Positions 25,212 to 36,775 of a stretch of 64,000 bases of DNA are shown piece by piece (position 1 is the first letter of the stretch; the number at the start of each line of letters is the position of its first letter). The stretch lies in the NCBI GenBank assembly GCA_026929865.2, contig CM049406.2, positions 27,420,001-27,484,000 on the forward strand, written 5' to 3'. The position numbers and the translations under genes are program-made. This DNA is from Hyperoplus lanceolatus. Taxonomy: Eukaryota; Chordata; Actinopteri; Uranoscopiformes; Ammodytidae. The notes beneath the pieces are model-generated. The model was not told where the DNA came from. It worked only from the letters and a program-made list of their open reading frames with translations, and did no database searches.

Positions 25212-25551
25212 TAGCCTGGCACCGCCCGCCTACCTACTTCCGCTCAATTTTAATTTCCCTTCAGTAGTCAGTCTGGGTCTGCGATATATTCACGGTTTTC
25301 TCCGGCAGATTTTTACCGGTCCAATCAGCGAACAGAGGGAGTGGCTGAGAACAATGACGTTGAGGTTGTGCTTCAGTTTCATTTGTAGTCAGAGGCTGGC
25401 ACATGACATCACAACCAAAACGTTATGCGATTGGTTGGCAGATCCAGAGTGGCACTGGGAAGATCCAATAGTTTTAAACTTCAACAGACACCCGCTTCAT
25501 AACATTCTGTACAAATGAAATGAAGTACCATGGTCTGGTAGGACCAGGCTA
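25212..25551. mobile_element. 340-bp MITE with a 9-bp direct repeat
   Basis: The element begins TAGCCTGG and ends CCAGGCTA. CTTTACACT occurs immediately on both sides (25203-25211 and 25552-25560), a perfect 9-bp target-site duplication. The interior has no open frame of note. Duplication length fits a hAT- or Mutator-like mobiliser; which one is not settled. Confidence 0.8.
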
Positions 25552-26211
25552 CTTTACACTGTGGAGGACAATTGAAATGAATAATACAGAATGATATAGA
25601 ATGAATAAATACATGCTGAAATATAAAGGCCTATATAAATAAATAAACAAATTGGTCATGAAACAGTAGAATACACAAATAAATACATTTCTTATAGATA
25701 ATTTGTAGGACTATAGGCTTACATTTGTTTTCTTTTCTTTTAATATTTGAAACTAACTAGGCCAGTCTGAGACAAGCAATGTTTCTTAACTAATCTTCCC
25801 TGTGTTCCAACCATATTATCTGGCTACGGTAACTTTCGTTGAGTTGGACATTAGAAAACTAGCTACATCTATTATTGATACATCTCTGGAATTTTTTTTT
25901 ATAAAATTTTTGTTTGTTTTAATGCGAGTAATCACCTGGCAGGGTTTTATGATCTATTATTGAAAGAATTTACCGTATTCACCTGCAGTCTCTTGCTTCA
26001 AATATGATAGGCATAGTTTATACATTTATCGTTTTGTTTTTTAATCAGGTATAGGAATTGTTTACACTTTGTAGGCTAGTTATTCTTCTCAGTCTTGTTT
26101 AAGCGTATACATTTAAGAATTGCGATTTATCACATGTCACGCTCAGTTAATTTGTGATTATGGCCATGGCATTTATATACTATCAATTTGCATGACATTG
26201 AACTCAAAATC

Positions 26212-26283
26212 AGGTCCCACCGAGATTTGAACTCGGATCGCTGGATTCAGAGTCCAGAGTGCTAACCATTACACCATGGAACC
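26212..26283 (-). tRNA. tRNA-Gln(CTG)
   Basis: A 72-nt copy identical to those at 22669 and 24419, about 1.7 kb outside the tandem array and 430 bp upstream of the ankrd45 start. The AAAATCAGG 3' flank is conserved and gives the TTTT terminator. Confidence 0.95.
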
Positions 26284-26711
26284 GCTGCATGCACCCCAGT
26301 AACCAAACACTAAGGTGCGTTCAAATGCAACCACAGTCGATGGGAAATTCCGCAACAATGGCACACGGCATTGTTCTAATCTAAAGGACTATTTTGAAAC
26401 AATTTGGTTTAGGAAAACAACTCTCTGCAAGCATATACTACATATGGGTAAACTAACTCGACTGGGTAAGACTGCTGACAAAAAAAAAAGTATTTTCAAA
26501 GAGAGAAACTTGATCGCAGACATAGAAGTTGTACATTCCTACATTCTTTGTAGCCTACCTCTCATTGCTGGTGACGCTGTTCCCATGGAAACCGTTCCAT
26601 TCCTGTCTGTGTGTGACATACAGCCGTTCCATCAAAAGTTCCAGGAACACTCTAGGACAGCCAGGTAGCTTTTACATTAGGGCTACATGAGCAGGAGAAG
26701 TGTGCGTAAAA

Positions 26712-27407
26712 ATGACATCGATACAGCAAGAAATCTTTCAGTGCGTGTTGTCCGGGGACCTGGAGACCATGAAGGAGCATTTAGAAAGCGAGGGTGTCGC
26801 AGAGGAGGACCAAGATGAGAACCTGTTCAGCCTGACGGACGAGGCCGGGAGAAACGCTCTGCTGACGGCCTGCATGCTGGGGAGGAGCGCCCTGGTCCGG
26901 GAGCTGCTAGCACACGGAGCAAGGGTCAACCGGAAGACCATCAGGGGTGAGAGCAGCAAGGAATCTGTGTAGGGGTTTATTAACTAAAACTGTTCACTTT
27001 GAACTAGCTTAGGTTTCAAGTTGGGTCACTTATCACGAGGGGAGTTGCTAGACATAGCCTACAGAATAGGCTATATTTACTGGGGCCCCAAAAGATGTAG
27101 TAGGCCTATACAAACAGCCCTGACACACTAACCTAGTCTTGAGCCACTATAATCACAGTTGAAATGTTTGACACACGCTCCTGTGCTGCCCATCCCTGGT
27201 TCTCAGTCAGACCCTCTGTGCTCCACAGGTTACTCCCCCCTGCACCTGGCTGCTTGTTGGGGACACGTGGACACAGTGAGGACCCTGCTGGAGCTGGGAG
27301 CGGACACACAGAGCCACACCTTCAGAGGAGAGAGGCCCATAGACCTGAGCAGGAAATACTCCAAGACAGACTGTACCCGCCTTCTCGTCGTGGCAGGTGT
27401 GTGTGTG

Positions 27408-27459
<52 letters not shown>

Positions 27460-27872
27460 CTGCTGTTATAATGGCATTCTTTTTTGCATCCTTTGATTAG
27501 TAAAGGCGTGTGTTTAAGATTTAACATGACGTTAATTGCTTCCTACTGTGAAGCAATAGTGTTTATTTTTAAAATATGGAATGTGTCACACAATAGCTTA
27601 AACGTACTACTACTGTAGCTTCTGTTCAATTTCTAGTCCTTTTAATGTACGAGTGGTACCGTATGTAAATACAGTATATACTGTATACTAGCAGACCCAC
27701 TATAGTCTTAGGTTTGTATACTGTTTTAGTTACTATTTATTTCAATGATTGTCTTGAAAATGTATATGCGGAAAAACATACATATATTTATTATAAAAAA
27801 TAAATTTAACTTTGTTTTTTTCTATGTGATTTTTGATGAAGGCAGTCAACAGAGCATATGATTCTTAAGTAG

Positions 27873-27963
<91 letters not shown>

Positions 27964-28486
27964 ACGCCCAACAGGATTTGATGTCATACGTGGCGTTTGT
28001 CAAAGACCTCATCTCTGACCCAGAGAAGAACCTCACAAAGGAGGAAAAGGTATCCATTGGTCTTATGGTTCTAATCTAGACAAACTTTTAAAATAGCCAA
28101 AATAGCCATCCAGATGAGGGAGGGCACTGCTCTCCTTATCCACAGCTCCAGTGCCTTCTCTTCACTGTGTGTCTCTCTCCTGTCTCTACACAGAACACCT
28201 GTACACGAGCCTGCTCTGCCAAGTCAGACTGGCTCCAGAGTTTCAAATTCCCCACGCTCTCAGAAGTCACCGCCCAAAGGAAAGACTTAGAGGGCACCCT
28301 TCAGCCCGTTCTCAGCAAGCTGGCAGCTCAGTGTAAGTATTCATATTAGTAATACTTGGAAGCAAACACATCCCTCCCGTTTGTAGGAAGCATCGTATGT
28401 TTTCCTTTTGCTACTGTGGCCTTATGGTTTTACTACTTGTGAACTATGTAAGCTGTATAATACTTATTTTTTTGTTTGCAGCGTAA
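26712..28486 (+). CDS. ankrd45: Ankyrin repeat domain-containing protein 45, five exons
   Basis: Exons 26712-26946, 27229-27396, 27964-28049, 28194-28332 and 28482-28486 join to 210 aa plus TAA; the last exon supplies only the final Ser and stop. Ankyrin repeats cover about residues 45-115: GRNALLTACMLGRSALVREL and YSPLHLAACWGHVDTVRTLL are textbook helix pairs. The rest, with DLSRKYSKTDCTRLL, DAQQDLMSYV and ACSAKSDWLQ, follows the ANKRD45 C-terminal region. The human protein is about 266 aa with a longer N-terminus. The protein has been linked to cilia and to mitosis; its exact role is poorly known. The ATG at 26712 was preferred because the frame just upstream offers only GTG. Intron 2 begins and ends in GT microsatellites. 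dars2 lies about 26 kb away, as ANKRD45 and DARS2 are linked in mammals. Confidence 0.93.
27397..27458. repeat. (GT)n microsatellite at the start of ankrd45 intron 2
   Basis: The GT splice donor at 27397-27398 is the first unit of the run, broken once by TTTT near 27407. Confidence 0.9.
27876..27960. repeat. (TG)n microsatellite at the end of ankrd45 intron 2
   Basis: About 42 TG units directly precede the CAG acceptor of exon 3, replacing the usual pyrimidine tract. Confidence 0.95.
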
Positions 28487-28543
28487 GTGTCTGTTGAACC
28501 AGCGGGAAAGATCTAAAGCAGATCTGTGCAATGTCAGCGCTCC

Positions 28544-28549
28544 AATAAA
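28544..28549 (+). terminator. Poly(A) signal AATAAA for ankrd45
   Basis: It lies 58 bp after the stop codon. Confidence 0.7.
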
Positions 28550-29561
28550 TGTCTGGAAAAGTGAAATAGTGTTATGTGTATCAATGGTAATACTTGGAAT
28601 GGAAGGCCTATAGCCGTTTCACACGTCAAGTTGAAGATTATTTTGCCCGTCCCATTTGCATGTTGCCATGTATATTTTTTAGAGACAGATAATGTTAAAC
28701 TGGTTTCATTGAAGCCATAACTCTCCACACACACACACACAGACCAAAGGGAGATATGGTTGATGCAGGATTAAACTGTTATTGAAGTGGCTACTTGGCT
28801 TGTTTCCACCTCGGCTGGTTCAAAATACTGCAATTCTTACCCAAGGCCAACCCCCGAAAAGAAGTTACGCCAGTTTCTTACAGTGATGTCATAAGGTCTC
28901 TAAAATATAACTTTTTGTATTAAAGGACCGATTATCAAATATTTATTCCAGTTAATTCACTGTTTGAATCTTCTTCTTCCTATTTGAGAAACTTTTTACT
29001 CTGAGCGGCGCTGCTGCCCACTAACAGTTGATTTGCTTAATGTCGATTCCAACATAAAGGACGCATGGAAGTATGAGGGCAGTGATGGACATAACGTTGT
29101 AAACGTACGTCTCTTTTTACGCACGGAATTGGAGCATAAATGAGCCTTAAGACTTCATTGTCTGTTTTGGTCTTTTCATGGAATTCAATAGCCTACTGGC
29201 CACAACCCCATCTTAAAGCTTCAAACTCAAACTTAATTGTTCCCATCACTGATTTATCAATGGAAAATAATAAAGTTAATCATTGATGTTGCTAAGGTAG
29301 TTGATGGAAGCTAAGATTCTAGCATAGAACCTTCATTTTGGCTGAGGGTTCCCTCATTTGCATAATGGAACCTTCACACTTGTGATGGTCCATAGTTCTA
29401 CATTCCGTACACTGTATACTGTGGTGCAGCAATAGATTCTGAATCATTTGGTATCTGATTGCTCAGCTCTACAAACCCTTCGAATATACATTTTCTTACA
29501 CCATTTTTCACAAACCTGTCAACTGTTTTCTACTTGTAACAAACTTTTAAGTCTCTTAACA
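28550..29561. other. Intergenic, nothing recognised
   Basis: This is the interval between the ankrd45 poly(A) signal and the start of the next gene on the same strand. It must hold the promoter of the repeat-protein gene, but I could not identify a specific element. Confidence 0.45.
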
Positions 29562-32500
29562 ATGGACATCCACTTCATTTTTGAACGAGTCAAAGAGATG
29601 AAGCCGTCCTATTTCTCGGATAAAGAGCAACATTGCTACCTGGAAGAAGTGAGTAACTGTAAATCTTAAAGGTGCACTTTTCATATTTATGTTTTATTGT
29701 ATAATGTTGTGTTTCTCTGAGCTGCTTCAAACTGTTCTCTGTTGAATCTGTGTGTTGCAGAAAATGATGCTGAGGCAGTTTCTCCTCATGAAGCAGCAGG
29801 ATCAAGTTCCTGACCATTTATCGGTCAGAGATATGAAGAACTGGCTGCTGACAGGGAGAACCTTCCTGGAGGAGTGAGTAAAGCTCAACATTGATTTTAC
29901 TGATTCACAGATGGAAAACTAACAAGAGCTTTTATACAAATGAGTGAAAGTTGTGCAGGTTAAATAACACAGTGTCTTTTTATTCAAACAGGTTTCAGGA
30001 ATCATTTAGGAGGACAGATGTATATGATACATATCACCTGTTCAAGGCTGAACTGGTAAATCATATATCTTTATTTATTTAATTGTATTTAATAATCCCA
30101 ATCATGTATTACTGTAGTAACAACTCTTCTTCCTGGGGTCCTTCCAAACTATATAACAAAACAAGAAATTCTACATTACATACATATTTTCACACTGTCA
30201 ATAAAACAAAGAAATGGTAAGAAATATTTAGTTTGACTGTTACATACACATTTCATTCTTAACAAATGCTTGAGACAAGCGAACAATGGACACAATGGCC
30301 CTCATTTACTAACAGTGTTTATGCATAGATTTGTGCTTAAACCATGTGTGAAAGTTTCATGCACAAATCAGTGATTTATCAATATTTTCGTACTTGATTA
30401 CCTTTATATTCAGAGAACAAATTTAAACTTCCTCAGACCATGCATACGCACAAATTAGACATGTTTGACTGTCTTACAAAACGTAAATACACACTTTTTA
30501 ACTAAATGCATAGCTTATTAAAACCACATTAATTTAGAAAAGGCGTATATAATGTGTTTTAACTGTTCATTTAATACTACATTGGGCAAATGTATCGAAC
30601 AACCATGAAATTGATGCGATTTCATCTTCATAAATTATTGTATTACTATTTCTCATAATTAAAATATTCAAATAAAAGATGACTTCCAGTCCAATATTGC
30701 ATTGCAGCATTATTAGAATTTCCACATTAAAATATAACAGTTTAGTTTTTTTTAATAATTTGCATTACTTTTCTCTTTCAAATAAAATGGAAGTTTACTG
30801 ATTTCATTATGCTTGTTTATTATAAATAAAAAAAGCAACTGAAAAATACAATTTTAGGATTATGAAAAAAATGACTTTTAAGTGACAGTCCTTTCTGGAA
30901 TTCATCACTTTCTCCCTCATGTTTTGGCAAAATGCCATTGATGGACAGATATTGTGTACTCGCATATGATCGGCAAGTGAGAACATTTTCTCGCAGTTAT
31001 TAGTAAATCAGGGCCATTGTAACAGTGTACATTAGTGTCCCTACTTAGGTAAACACCAGAAATGTAATCCACAAACATACAAATGTATTCACATTCACAT
31101 ATCCACTATCATATGCCACTTAAGATGATTTAGTTTTGAATATTTGCTATTTTTAGTTTCTTTTTTAAACTGATCTCACTTGTAATCCGTAATAAATGCA
31201 GTGGTAGTATGTTCCAATTTGACGTTGCCCTATACATTACATTTTTCGTTATGGCATTAGTTTCAGGTTAAGGTAGTATGATGCGTCACAAAAAAAGCAA
31301 GTCTAGTGTTGTATGAGTGCCTATCATGTGCGTGCATTAGCTATGAGAAAGTATAAGTACACAATAAATATAAGAACTGCATTGAACTGTTGACTCTACA
31401 CAACATTATCTTCCTGCGATACTAAATTGAGTAATTTTGACAGGCCTGGACCACAGCGAGGCATTTTTGTCTCGCTCAGATGGAGCAAGAGCTCATGGAG
31501 GAACTAGAAAAAGAAAGGCAGCTTTCACAGCTGCTCGGCAGGAAGGTCACACTGGAGGGCCTTCAGATGTTTCTCTCCATCTTCCGCCCAAAAGCAGAGG
31601 AGGACATAAACACCTTCCTTGCACCTCTGCACAGACAACTACTGAGGAGGTTTGGTGGCATTGTGATCACCCTTAGCCCGTTCACTGAAGGGGATGCCAA
31701 ACCAGCAAAGCTCTTGGAGCTGGAGAAGAGGGCAACTGTCCTGGTGCCAGCAATGGTGGACACAGTCATCAAGTTCCTACTGGAGGAACCAGAGGGGGAA
31801 AAACAAACCAAACTTGCCAGCGCCGAGATCTACAATCTTTTGACGGACTCAGTATCTCCCTGCCTATATGGATCCATTTCAGAAAGACCTATGTTTGAGG
31901 TCTGCAGTGACGCCGCCAGATCCATGTTTGAAACCATATGCAGTAGGTTTGACGAGGTCTTGAAGTCCTACCACCTGATGGATTATGACGAAAGCCATTT
32001 CTCTGCCAGAGAGGGCGTCGTGTCTGCCATCGAAGACATGGACCAGCCAGAGGGGACTGATGGTACCTCAGAATTGCAGGAAGAGCGACAACTGGAGAAG
32101 AGGGAGGCTTCACCACAAGTCACTGCCACTGAGGAGCCAGAGGTTCTCAAGGAAAAGGAGTCTTTTACATCAGTCTTTCTGGATGAAGAGACACCGGAAA
32201 TGACAATCAATGTGACTGAGGACACATCCCTAGTTAATATGGACACAAACATAATTATATTCATAGATGACCTTGAGAAGGAGGGAGTCCAGGAGGAAAG
32301 CTTGCTTTGGAACTCGGCAGTCAGAATTATGACGGTCCCTAAAGTTAAGTCTCTTACATCCACCCAGTCCATTACCAAGCTCAGCCACTCAGAAGTGCAG
32401 GAAGATCAACATCTGGAGAAGAGGGAGGCTTCCCCACAATTCACAGCCACTGACGAGCCAGCGTTACTCATAGAGAGGGAGGCTTTCACATCTGTCTGTC

Positions 32501-34587
32501 CGGATAAGGAGACACTGGAAATGACAACCGAAGTGACAGAGGACACATCTGTACTCAATATGGAGACAAATGTCATTGTGTTCACAGATGACAGGCCGGA
32601 TAAACTTGAGAAGGAGGTAGTCCAGGAGGAAAGCCTGGTTCAAGACTCGGCCGTCGAAATTATGACGGTCCCTAAAGTTAAGTCTTTTACGTCCACCCAG
32701 TCCATTACCAAGCTTAGCCACTCAGGAGTGCAGGAAGATCAACATCTGGAGAAGAGGGAGGCTTCTCCACAAGTTACTGCCACTGAGGAGCCAGCGGTAC
32801 GCATGGAGAAGGATAATGTCACATCTGTCTGTCCGGATAAGGAGACACCGGAAATGACAACCGAAGTGACGGAGGACACAGCCGTAGTCAATATGGACAC
32901 AAACGTAATTGTATTCATAGATGACAAGCTGGATAAACTTGAGCAGGAGGTAATCCAGGATGAAAGCCTGGTTCTGGACACAGCCGTCCAAATTATGACG
33001 GGCCATGAAGTGAAGTCTCTTACTGAGTCCGTTACCAAGCTCAGCCACTCAGAGGTGCAGGAACATCTACATCTGGAGAAGAGGGAGGCTTCCCCACAAT
33101 TCACAGCCACTGACGAGCCAGCGTTACTCATAGAGAGGGAGGCTTTCACATCTGTCTGTCCGGATAAGGAGACACTGGAAATGACAACCGAAGTGACAGA
33201 GGACACATCTGTACTCAATATGGAGACAAATGTCATTGTGTTCACAGATGACAGGCCGGATAAACTTGAGAAGGAGGTAGTCCAGGAGGAAAGCCTGGTT
33301 CAAGACTCGGCCGTCGAAATTATGACGGTCCCTAAAGTTAAGTCTTTTACGTCCACCCAGTCCATTACCAAGCTTAGCCACTCAGGAGTGCAGGAAGATC
33401 AACATCTGGAGAAGAGGGAGGCTTCTCCACAAGTTACTGCCACTGAGGAGCCAGCGGTACGCATGGAGAAGGATAATGTCACATCTGTCTGTCCGGATAA
33501 GGAGACACCGGAAATGACAACCGAAGTGACGGAGGACACAGCCGTAGTCAATATGGACACAAACGTAATTGTATTCATAGATGACAAGCTGGATAAACTT
33601 GAGCAGGAGGTAATCCAGGATGAAAGCCTGGTTCTGGACACAGCCGTCCAAATTATGACGGGCCATGAAGTGAAGTCTCTTACTGAGTCCGTTACCAAGC
33701 TCAGCCACTCAGAGGTGCAGGAACATCTACATCTGGAGAAGAGGGAGGCTTCTCCACAATTCACTGCCACTGACGAGCCAGCGTTACTCATAGAGATGGA
33801 GGCTTTTGCATCTGTCTGTCCGAATAAGGAGACACCGGAAATGACAACCGAAGTGACGAAGGACACATCCCTGGTCAATATGGAGACAAACGTAATTGTA
33901 TTCATTGATGACAAGCTGGATAAACTTGAGCAGGACGTAGTGCAGGAGGAAAGCCTGGTTCGGGACCCGGAAGTCCAAATTATGACGGCCCATAAAGTGA
34001 AGTCTCTTACAGAGTCCGTTACCAGGCTCAGCCACTCAGAAGTGCAGGAACATCTACATCTGGAGAGGAGGGAGGCTTCTCCACAATTCACTGCCACTGA
34101 GGAGCCAGAGATACCCGTAGTGAAGGATAATTTCACAACTGTCTGTCTGCATGAGGAGACACCAGAAATTAAAACTGATGTGACTGAGGATCTTGAGCAG
34201 GAGGAAAGCCTGGTTCAGGAACTGGCCGTACAAATTATGACGGTTCATAAAGTGAAGTCTGCTACATCCACCAAGTCTATTAGCAAGCTCAGCACCTCAG
34301 AAATGCAGCAACATCAACATCTGGAGAAGAGGGAGGCTTCTCCACAAGTTACTGTTGACAAGGACGTGGCCATCACCAGCAGTGATGCTATTAAGAACAC
34401 ATTTGTGGTCATTATCTACATGTCAAATGAGCTGCAGGCACTGGAGCAGGAGGAAATGGAACCAAAGGACACACAGAAATCCTTGGTTCAGCACCGTGAT
34501 GCTAATAAGAAGAAAGGAGTGAAGGCCTTCTTCTGCGGTTGCTGGAGGAAAATGACAGGCTGCTTTTCTGTTTCCACTCTGAACTAA
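29562..34587 (+). CDS. Uncharacterised protein with about seven 110-aa tandem repeats, four exons
   Basis: I do not recognise this gene. Exons 29562-29648, 29761-29873, 29992-30055 and 31444-34587 join in frame to 1135 aa; donors and acceptors are canonical, and three short exons feed one large last exon. Residues 1-100 are charged and helical-looking. Residues 101-300 look like a folded helical domain (for example GRKVTLEGLQMFLSIF, FLAPLHRQLLRRFGG, ATVLVPAMVDTVIKFLL, SMFETICSRFDEVLKSY). From about residue 310 to 1052 an acidic Thr/Glu/Val-rich unit repeats, recognised by HLEKREASPQ, EMTTEVTEDT, NVIVFIDD and LSHSEVQE. The final stretch KAFFCGCWRKMTGCF has three cysteines among basic residues and could be lipid-modified (inference). 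It has no signal peptide and no clear membrane segment. It could be a fish-specific scaffold or fast-evolving immune or germline protein; none of this is shown. Confidence 0.8.
30292..31020. mobile_element. 729-bp inverted-repeat element in intron 3 of the repeat-protein gene
   Basis: The ends ACAATGGCCCTCATTTACTA and TAGTAAATCAGGGCCATTGT are near-perfect inverted repeats. The interior is AT-rich and non-coding. It accounts for half of the 1.4-kb intron. I found no clear target-site duplication. Confidence 0.7.
32110..34338 (+). repeat. In-frame coding tandem repeat, units of about 107-111 codons
   Basis: The EREASPQ-type anchor recurs at DNA positions ending 32109, 32430, 32763, 33090, 33423, 33750, 34077 and 34338, giving spacings of 107, 111, 109, 111, 109, 109 and 87 codons. 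Two unit types alternate: A has ALLIEREAFTSV and TSTQSITKLSHSGV, B has AVRMEKDNVTSV and SLTESVTKLSHSEV. All spacings are multiples of three, so the frame is kept. Confidence 0.95.
32409..33752 (+). repeat. Exact 660-bp direct duplication (A+B unit pair)
   Basis: Bases 32409-33092 and 33069-33752 are identical by eye, offset by 660 bp (220 codons). Flanking units differ at many sites, so this pair is much younger than the rest of the array or has been homogenised. Confidence 0.9.
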
Positions 34588-34627
34588 ATTCATTCATTCT
34601 CTCTTTGATATTACTGTAAATTGATTA

Positions 34628-34633
34628 AATAAA
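34628..34633 (+). terminator. Poly(A) signal AATAAA for the repeat-protein gene
   Basis: A canonical hexamer 41 bp after the stop codon supports this as the real end of a transcribed gene. Confidence 0.7.
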
Positions 34634-35017
34634 TGCTCTTCATTTTAAACCACTTATCGTTATTTCAGTGTTTACTCTTTCTGTACATGGATAATAGTTC
34701 TGTTTGGTGTCCTACTACTTTTTTAACAGCCATGTTTTTTTTTTCAAATGTACTACTACCATGTTTTTTCATAGTATTATAAAAAACTGCCTTTAACATG
34801 AGTTTGAACCAAGGACATGTGTCAGAAGTTTGCTACAGAAAATGAAAAGTCACTTCTGTTTGGGGTTTCAAAGACCCCACGTGCAAAACATGAAAATACA
34901 AATGGTTGTAGGCTATTCTTCTTCTTCTCTGATGAGGCTTCAAACATGTCATCATCCCTGCAAAATTAGAAATATTAAAAAGCCATGTAAGAAAAAGCTG
35001 TACACCCTCGAAAGCTA

Positions 35018-36555
35018 AGGGGCACTTTACACTGTGAAAACGTGACAGTTTTCCAGTTTTTGGTTTAAAAAAAAAAAACCCGTTCAGACACAATTTATCT
35101 GACATCTTCACCCGTACACATGTTTTCAGAGGAAACGGGCCGAAATCGCTGTAGAAGCAGTGTAGCAGCCATGCCAAGCCAATAGTCAGCTGTGACACAG
35201 CCTAGGAGATAGCTCTTCCAGTACAATTTGATGCATAAAACCTTACTGTAACCGAAAATGAATGCCACTAACGTTCATAAAGCGGTTGGTGTAAGCTTGG
35301 GGTTACAAGTATTGTAAATGACAAGCTTTCTGTCCTCTTATTTCACCGCATTGAACTCGTAAAAACAGAAGACTTGCTGATAGTGAAGGGGCTTCGTGAG
35401 CGGATACCTTCCTGTTAGTCGTACTTCAAAATAAAAGTCAACTCACGTGTGTCCAGTGAAATGCTATTAATGTTTAGCCAGTGAAATGCTTTTACTGTGA
35501 AGCCGTAGCCTTAATGCTCCTTTTATATAGTGCAACCGCGGGAATTTGCACTATATCATTTACAGGAAAACAGCAAACGCAGGCATGAAACCGCAGGTTT
35601 TTGAGATCACCTCCCAGGGAGGATTTTTTGGAAAACTTAACGGTTTTGGTTTCCTGTAAACACCGAAACCATTTCCCCTGATAACGCTGACGTCACGGCT
35701 CCACCCTCACACATGCGTAGTCTATAACATTTGCTGTCAAAATACCCACAACACAAGCGAGTTATAAAGTTAGAAGACAACATGAACGGTGTCTCCACGG
35801 CACCATCACTGTGATCAGCGGAGAGTGACGTGCAGGGCTAAAATATAGCCTAACACTCGCCAATTTAGTCTAAGCGATTAGTAAGTTATTGAGACCACCG
35901 GCCACTGTCTGGGGAAAGATTTGTGCTCTGCCGGTTTTTCTAGCCAAATAAACGTGTGTAGCTTCTATGCCAGGGCAGCGACACGGCTCTCTCTACATTA
36001 AAAAACACTATCCATAGTTCAGCGCGCAGCGGTTAAGTTACTGTTCAACAAAAGGAGCATTAAGGCTACGGCTTCACAGTAAAAGCATTTCACTGGCTAA
36101 ACATTAATAGCATTTCACTGGACACACGTGAGTTGACTTTTATTTTGAAGTACGACTAACAGGAAGGTATCCGCTCACGAAGCCCCTTCACTATCAGCAA
36201 GTCTTCTGTTTTTACGAGTTCAATGCGGTGAAATAAGAGGACAGAAAGCTTGTCATTTACAATACTTGTAACCCCAAGCTTACACCAACCGCTTTATGAA
36301 CGTTAGTGGCATTCATTTTCGGTTACAGTAAGGTTTTATGCATCAAATTGTACTGGAAGAGCTATCTCCTAGGCTGTGTCACAGCTGACTATTGGCTTGG
36401 CATGGCTGCTACACTGCTTCTACAGCGATTTCGGCCCGTTTCCTCTGAAAACATGTGTACGGGTGAAGATGTCAGATAAATTGTGTCTGAACGGGTTTTT
36501 TTTTTTAAACCAAAAACTGGAAAACTGTCACGTTTTCACAGTGTAAAGTGCCCCT
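35018..36555. mobile_element. 1.54-kb element with 507-bp inverted-repeat arms
   Basis: The left arm 35018-35524 and right arm 36050-36555 are reverse complements that appear identical except for one base in a poly-A run (12 versus 11). The tips are AGGGGCACTTTACACTGTG. A 525-bp centre has no transposase. A diverged relative lies at 46711-48095 and an arm fragment at about 37150-37235. Superfamily and target duplication are not resolved. Confidence 0.85.
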
Positions 36556-36599
36556 CAGAAGCAAAAGAAGAAAAATTCCACTTTCATGTTGCACCTACA

Positions 36600-36745
36600 T
36601 TAAGCCCTTTGTAGTTTGGCTTATTTAAAGTGAACACACTTCTGTCTTGCTGTTCTGAGTTTGAACTTTAATGTTTGATTGGACTTATCGGAAGTCGCTT
36701 TGGATTAAAGCGTCAGATAAATGAAATCAAATGTAATGTAATATA
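36600..36745 (+). repeat. SINE/LINE-type 3' tail fragment
   Basis: The phrase GGAAGTCGCTTTGGATTAAA followed by GCGTCAGATAAATGAAATC and ATGTAATGTAA is the common 3' tail of fish SINEs and L2-like LINEs. No promoter boxes are seen upstream, so it is truncated. Confidence 0.55.
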
Positions 36746-36775
36746 TAGGCCTAGGCTAGGAGCTGTATACTGCCG

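Noticed and set aside
33399..34136. 245-aa open frame on the minus strand
   Set aside because: It is antisense to the coding repeats, ends exactly in repeat phase and is Ser/Val-rich. It is a shadow of the plus-strand frame, repeated in each unit.
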